This document shows, in pieces, positions 59,900-64,000 of a DNA stretch of 64,000 nt (positions are counted from its first letter, which is position 1; each line of letters opens with the position of its first letter). The stretch is taken from contig QJPP01004084.1 of assembly GCA_003996215.1 (NCBI GenBank), positions 519,482 to 583,481 of the forward strand. Direction: 5' to 3'. The DNA is from Jaltomata sinuosa. Taxonomy: Eukaryota; Streptophyta; Magnoliopsida; Solanales; Solanaceae. A program made the translations under genes and the position numbers. The notes below the pieces were generated by a model. The model was not told where the DNA came from. It saw only the letters and a program-made list of their open reading frames with translations, and did no database searches.

Positions 59900-61147
59900 A
59901 AATGCAAAGCTTTCCCTAACTTTCCGAATTTGTAATGGTTTGGCAACTTAGTCTCGTGAGAAATAGAAATACTCGCTTATACTCTTGATAAAAAAATAGA
60001 AAATTTTGAACTTCCAATATGAGGATTTATAGATCAAGAACTAAAGCAAGATAATATTATCTTTAACAAGGTTCCTAATTTGTCTTGACATTGGAATTAT
60101 TGTCGTGGAGTTTTCTGTTACACTACTCCTCTGTCATCAAAGTCTCTTTTATGTCCGTGTTTCGATCAAGAACTATATTGTTTTGTGGTGAGTTATTTTC
60201 TTCTATTGGCCTTGGTGGCTTCCTTGTACTTGTATTTATGCATCTTCTGCAAATCAAACACACAAGCCAACATATTCCAAAATAAATATCAATAAGAAAT
60301 AACTCATATATTTAAGGAAATGACTGAATCTTGCATGTCTGTGTGCATTTCGAATAGGAATTTAACTTGTATACACCGACAATGTAAATAATTTTTACAT
60401 TATCATCAGTGTATTTTACTGGAAAGTATAAATCAGTCTTACCACATATAGTAACATTTTGTTAAGAGTTACTTAAACTTGATAACCATGGAATCAACCG
60501 ATATGCGTGCAAGCTGGCATCGACACCACGGTTATAAAAAGAGAGGATAAATGACAACACAACAATTGCATGATGTGACCAAAAAAAAACTAGGAGTTAG
60601 ATGTTAACTCACATGGCAATAGTCTTGAGCAGATAAGGCTTAGAGCTTTGAAATATTGTCTTGGGCACTAAAGATGTGGTATATAAAGAGCAATCAATAA
60701 TATGCCTTGACTGAGGCAAGAAGATGTGGTATATAAAGAGCAAAATCAAATAATGTACACAATAATATTTGTAGGCAACCGTTAAATACAAAAATCGAAG
60801 AAGAATATTAAAGAAAGACTTCACCCTAAGGCTGTGTTCTCTTGAAAGACACCTAATATGCTGGTAAGCACCCTCCACCTCCAATTCTAAGGTTGTGTTC
60901 GAGTCACTAAGAGAGTAAAAAGGATGGAAGCTTCTGAGGAGGAGGAAAAAGAAACAAACTAATGTTAGACATGCTGGTGCTTTAGATTTCTAATTGGAAA
61001 TATTTGGGGCAAGTAAAAGAACGTTGCTTCAAGTGACAAACATAAATAAGTATCTGAATGTTACTATTACTATTAAGTAGTGGAGTACTAGTTAAGAGAC
61101 AAAGAGAGCACTAGAGTTAATTAGTTATACAGCGGCACAAGACTAAC
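59900..61147. other. Intergenic tract between D and the NLR fragment
   Basis: No gene was recognised. It contains an imperfect inverted repeat at 60369-60414 (TACACCGACAATGTAAA against TTTACATTATCATCAGTGTA) and a 23-bp direct repeat at 60671-60693 and 60721-60743 containing GTGGTATATAAAGAG. The minus-strand frame 60884-60609 has no recognisable motif. Confidence 0.5.
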
Positions 61148-61348
61148 CTTGGAATTGAACCTCTGTTGTATCCATTTATTGAGATCATCTACTTTCATCA
61201 CATCATCATTGTTCACCCTTTCGAGACCCGGTGTACTCACAGAACCGAGGACAAACATCTTCATTTCAGGGCATCTATCAATCTTCACTACTTTGAGAAA
61301 TGGAAATTCAAGAGCATGCTTCGTCAGAAAGAAATGCTCCAGCTTATT

Positions 61349-62289
61349 TGCGGGTGATAAATAAAATCTGTACTTGAACAAAGTAAGTAGAAACAAGGAA
61401 TCAAACTATTTATGAAAAATAGTTGTAGAAAAGAGATGAAGAAGAAATCGAGCCCACTAAATACACAGTGTGTCCTTAACGAAATTATTCCCCTCAAGCA
61501 CCCGAGGTTGATGGAATATATCCTCCCAGGATAGAACGATTAACAACAATAGAATAGCGGTACTTCAAACTCTATTGCTCAGCGAACTCCTCAATGGTAG
61601 TAAATCACACTTGAATTTATGAAGAAATGTAGAAGTATACTTAACAAAATTGTTCTCTAATAATACTTTATTTCGTGCTTCATATCTGAGGAAGAATCAG
61701 ATATTTATAGCCAAAAAACACTGCTTCAGAAAGGAAGCACGGTTCAAAAAAGTTACACTGTTTCAGATACGAGGGGACGATGTGCGAAACGCACAAGAGA
61801 AAGTGCGTGACGCACATCCCGTCGCACAAGCGTCCAGTGACGCTGCTAGAACTGGTCGTGATGTGCGATGGAGGTGCGAAACGCACAAGGCATTGTGCGT
61901 GTCGCATGCCTCATCGCATGTCACAAAATAGTGAGTCGAAAAGGACGCGTCCTTTTGACGTGTGATTCTTGTGTGTTTCGCACATGGAGAAATATTCTGG
62001 GTTAGAATTTTGGCTTAAACAAATAAGTTCAAATAAATTTTGTCCAAAAATATAATCTCTTGATCTTTGCCGAAGCCGAAGCAGAGCCGCCGCTACCGGC
62101 GCGAGGCCTGTCTTCTTCTCAACTCCTTTAATACCATGTGGAAGTGTTTCTCAATATAAACACTTGAAATTTCCTTTGCACCACCAATGTGGTATAAATG
62201 CTCTTTACAAAAGCAAAAGTGAAATTTCTTTTTCCCTCCATTTCTATTCACTCCATTTACCATTCACTTTTCATTACTAAACCCCAACA
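61349..62289 (-). mobile_element. LTR-like insertion (probable Ty1/copia solo LTR) in the NLR fragment
   Basis: About 940 bp, with ends TG (61349) and CA (62289). On the minus strand it begins TGTTGGGGTTTAGTAATG. It carries wording (GAGCCCACTAAATACACAG, CTCCCAGGATAGAACGATT) that I recall from dispersed nightshade LTR-type repeats. A clear target-site duplication is not visible. A GC-rich segment at 61780-61980 holds clustered GTGCGNNNCGCAC inverted repeats. No coding domain is present. Confidence 0.6.
61782..61977. repeat. GTGCGNNNCGCAC inverted-repeat cluster
   Basis: Exact GTGCG-3nt-CGCAC copies occur at 61782-61794, 61803-61815 and 61874-61886. Near copies are at about 61895-61908 (GTGCGTGTCGCATG) and 61970-61983 (GTGTTTCGCAC). 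Further half-sites (GTCGCAC, GTGCGATGG, CATCGCATG) lie between them. The segment is far richer in CpG than its surroundings. Confidence 0.88.
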
Positions 62290-62598
62290 AGGCAGCCCGT
62301 GAAGCTCCAGCTTTTCCTACGGGGGAAATAATTAGCGGCTCATTAGTCATTTCTTCTCCTTGTTGTTCCTCTTCTGTGACCACTTCTTCCATTGACGGAC
62401 AATCTCTTATCTCTAGTATTCGAATATTCAAAACACCTCTAGCCACTGATGGATACATTAAGTTTCTCAATTTCCACAACTCCATACTCTCAATGTTTCA
62501 AGTTTGCTGAAGTAGCCTGTTGGAAGTTGGTGAGAGCACAGATTAGTTACGCTATCAGCATAACTGAGTTCTAGCTCTTCCAGGCTGGGACAAGAAAC

Positions 62599-62871
62599 CT
62601 GCAAATGTTGAAAGCCTTGTGTTTTTATAAGAGATGAAAATTCAATATAGCTTCAAGTACAAATCAAAAAATGAACCATATCTCATCTTAACTACAAAAA
62701 TTACCCCTGGATTTATTTCTAATCATGCATAAATTAACAAACATTCTACTTGAGATTGAAAATACATGTATAATAAGAAAACCTCCTTTGAAGTAGTTTT
62801 AATTTAATAAAACCTTGCTTTGTTGATTCCAAAAAAAAAAAAAAAAAACCTTACTAGCGAAATGTATAGTA
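62599..62871. other. Intron or flank of the NLR fragment
   Basis: It corresponds in position to the NLR intron upstream of exon 2; the first bases (CAAATGTTGAAAGC) still match 43184 onward. It has an A18 run near 62831. No other feature. Confidence 0.5.
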
Positions 62872-63065
62872 CTCCCTTCGTGTCAATTTGTTTGACCTAC
62901 TTTCATTTTTAGTCCATTTAAAAAAGAATGACCCTTTCTCTTTTTAACAATTTTTTAATTCCAACTTTTAAGGACATGTTTAAGAGCACAAGTTTTAAAA
63001 GTCTCTTTATTTTCTTAAACTCCATGCCAAGTCAAAATAGGCCAAACAAATTAAAGTGAAAGGGG
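62872..63065. mobile_element. Stowaway-like MITE, decayed
   Basis: A 194-bp unit between TA dinucleotides (62870-62871 and 63066-63067). The left end is CTCCCTTCGTGTCAATTTGT. The right end in reverse complement is CCCCTTTCACTTTAATTTGT. It shares the internal TTTCTTAAACTCC...AAGTCAAA phrase with the MITE at 35581-35778. Confidence 0.7.
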
Positions 63066-63067
63066 TA

Positions 63068-63610
63068 ATTTTTTTTGTATATGGTCTCATTTCATATTAA
63101 AAAAAGGTTTTTTAGGGTGTTTGGAAAGACGAATTTTTAGGGCATATAAGTTACTTAAGTTTAAAAACATAAATTAAGGAAATATAATTCAAAAAAGAAG
63201 AAGAAGGAATACATAAGTCTATAACCTCATTCAACAATAATTTCTAAGTTAAAGCAAAAACTAGGTTGATAACGCACTTATGCTAAATAAAGAAAAAAAT
63301 TACATGGAATCACAAGAAGTAAAAGTTAAGAAATGAGAAGAAAAAAACGAAAGATAAATAATGTAAAATGAAAAATATATTACAAAATTTTAAATAAAAA
63401 TTAAAATAACATAAATAAAAAAATAAATTTAGAATAAAAAAAATTAAAATAAAAACAAAAAGGAAGAAATTTTAAAGTAATTTTGTAATTATCAGCAATT
63501 TTCACCTCCCCTGAAAATTGGAGTGTGTAATAACTCCCTCCCAATTACACTCAATGCCCTACTATCCAAGTAATTACTTGGCGAAACAAATAAATCAAGC
63601 TGTGTGATTA
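63068..63610. other. AT-rich intergenic tract
   Basis: Long A-rich runs and no coding frame. Nothing recognisable apart from simple-sequence bias. Confidence 0.5.
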
Positions 63611-64000
63611 CTGATACGCCCAAATTACAACTCCAATTACGAAGCGTAAGCGGTCGTCGTCAAATATAGAACCCAACAAAGGTTGGGGTCGATCCCACAG
63701 GGAATAAGGTGCAAATTAAATCGTTAGTGAATTAGTTGACTAGTAATCAATAGTTTCCGGTAAATTTGGGGGGGGGGGATTTCTGTGATCAATATTTGAA
63801 CAATGAAAGTAACTAATTGCGAGTTTCAACGAGTATTAATCAATATGAGAATGAACTAGGGAAGTGTTCACCATGGCGTCGTAACAATTTCGACTCAAAG
63901 CTTAATCGAGTTCTTTCTATATGCATATCACGATGTGATTGAATTAATGGTATCATCTAAACGTTTCTCAACCAAATAGACGAATTTCCTTTTTAATTCT
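63611..64000. repeat. Start of an unclassified LTR-type repeat, cut by the window edge
   Basis: It begins TGATACGCCCAAATTAC and contains AAGCGGTCGTCGTCAAATAT and GGTTGGGGTCGATCCCACAG. I recall these phrases from the edges of dispersed plant LTR elements. A G11 run occurs at about 63769. No coding part lies within the window. Confidence 0.45.

Larger units (their letters stand above)
61148..62598 (-). pseudogene. Partial NLR copy: last large LRR exon, split by an insertion
   Basis: The minus-strand exon runs from the acceptor at 62598 (CAG then GTTTCTTGTCCCAGCC) to the donor at 61148. It corresponds to exon 2 (43181-42675) of the NLR pseudogene: LRNLMYPSVARGVLNIRILE, EEEQQGEEMTNEPL and, after the insertion, FFLTKHALEFPFL, IDRCPEMKMF and NKWIQQRFNSK. 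The insertion at about 61349-62289 breaks it within the LEELQLGG-type segment. A frameshift lies near 62480. At the position of the 42813 stop this copy still has Lys. No NB-ARC or CC part was found to the right before the window ends, so either it continues outside or only the tail was duplicated. Confidence 0.85.

Noticed and set aside
1..64000. tRNA, rRNA or known microRNA genes
   Set aside because: No cloverleaf with A/B boxes, rRNA wording or convincing long miRNA hairpin was seen by eye. The tRNA-Met similarity is limited to primer-binding sites. A tRNAscan and Rfam search would settle it.

Overview
This is plant nuclear DNA, most likely from a Solanaceae species and Solanum-like. The basis is two-fold. 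The protein-coding genes carry plant-type GT-AG introns. Most of the window consists of Ty3/gypsy chromovirus families whose integrase/chromodomain wording I recognise from nightshade genomes. No bacterial, viral or CRISPR system was seen. Gene density is very low.

Layout. Positions 1-33194 form one Russian-doll stack. Element A is a minus-strand Tekay/Del-like Ty3/gypsy element at 415-33189, flanked by the target-site duplication (TSD) TTGGG/TTAGG. Its 3' LTR is split by element C (1113-10738, another Tekay-like gypsy element, minus strand, TSD TTATC/TTGTC) and by a CACTA-type DNA transposon remnant (11802-15539). Its 5' LTR is split by element B (22203-32322, a long-LTR element with no recognisable coding domain, TSD AATCC/AAACC). 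Element A itself sits in a decayed LINE ORF1-like (DUF4283) sequence read on the minus strand (about 33190-34250).

The only apparently intact host gene is a five-exon trichome birefringence-like (TBL) gene at 35926-38398, plus strand. It probably encodes a Golgi xylan O-acetyltransferase. It has a duplicated TATA module upstream and an antisense LINE fragment in intron 2. A repeat-rich spacer follows.

A CC-NB-ARC-LRR resistance-type gene lies at 42675-47251, minus strand. It is disabled by three in-frame stops and two 1-nt frameshifts. A second, partial copy of its last large LRR exon lies about 18 kb away (61148-62598) and is broken by an LTR-like insertion, so this is a decayed NLR cluster. 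Between the two copies lie a ribosome-biogenesis RLP24-like pseudogene (48928-49506) and element D (49685-59894, plus strand, same family as C, perfect TSD CATTA). Element D's front half was replaced by the tail of a different gypsy element, E. Two Stowaway-type MITEs and the start of another LTR-type repeat complete the window.

I did not find a convincing new biological system. The most unusual sequence pattern is that four unrelated LTR families here each carry clusters of short, CpG-containing inverted repeats in their LTRs.
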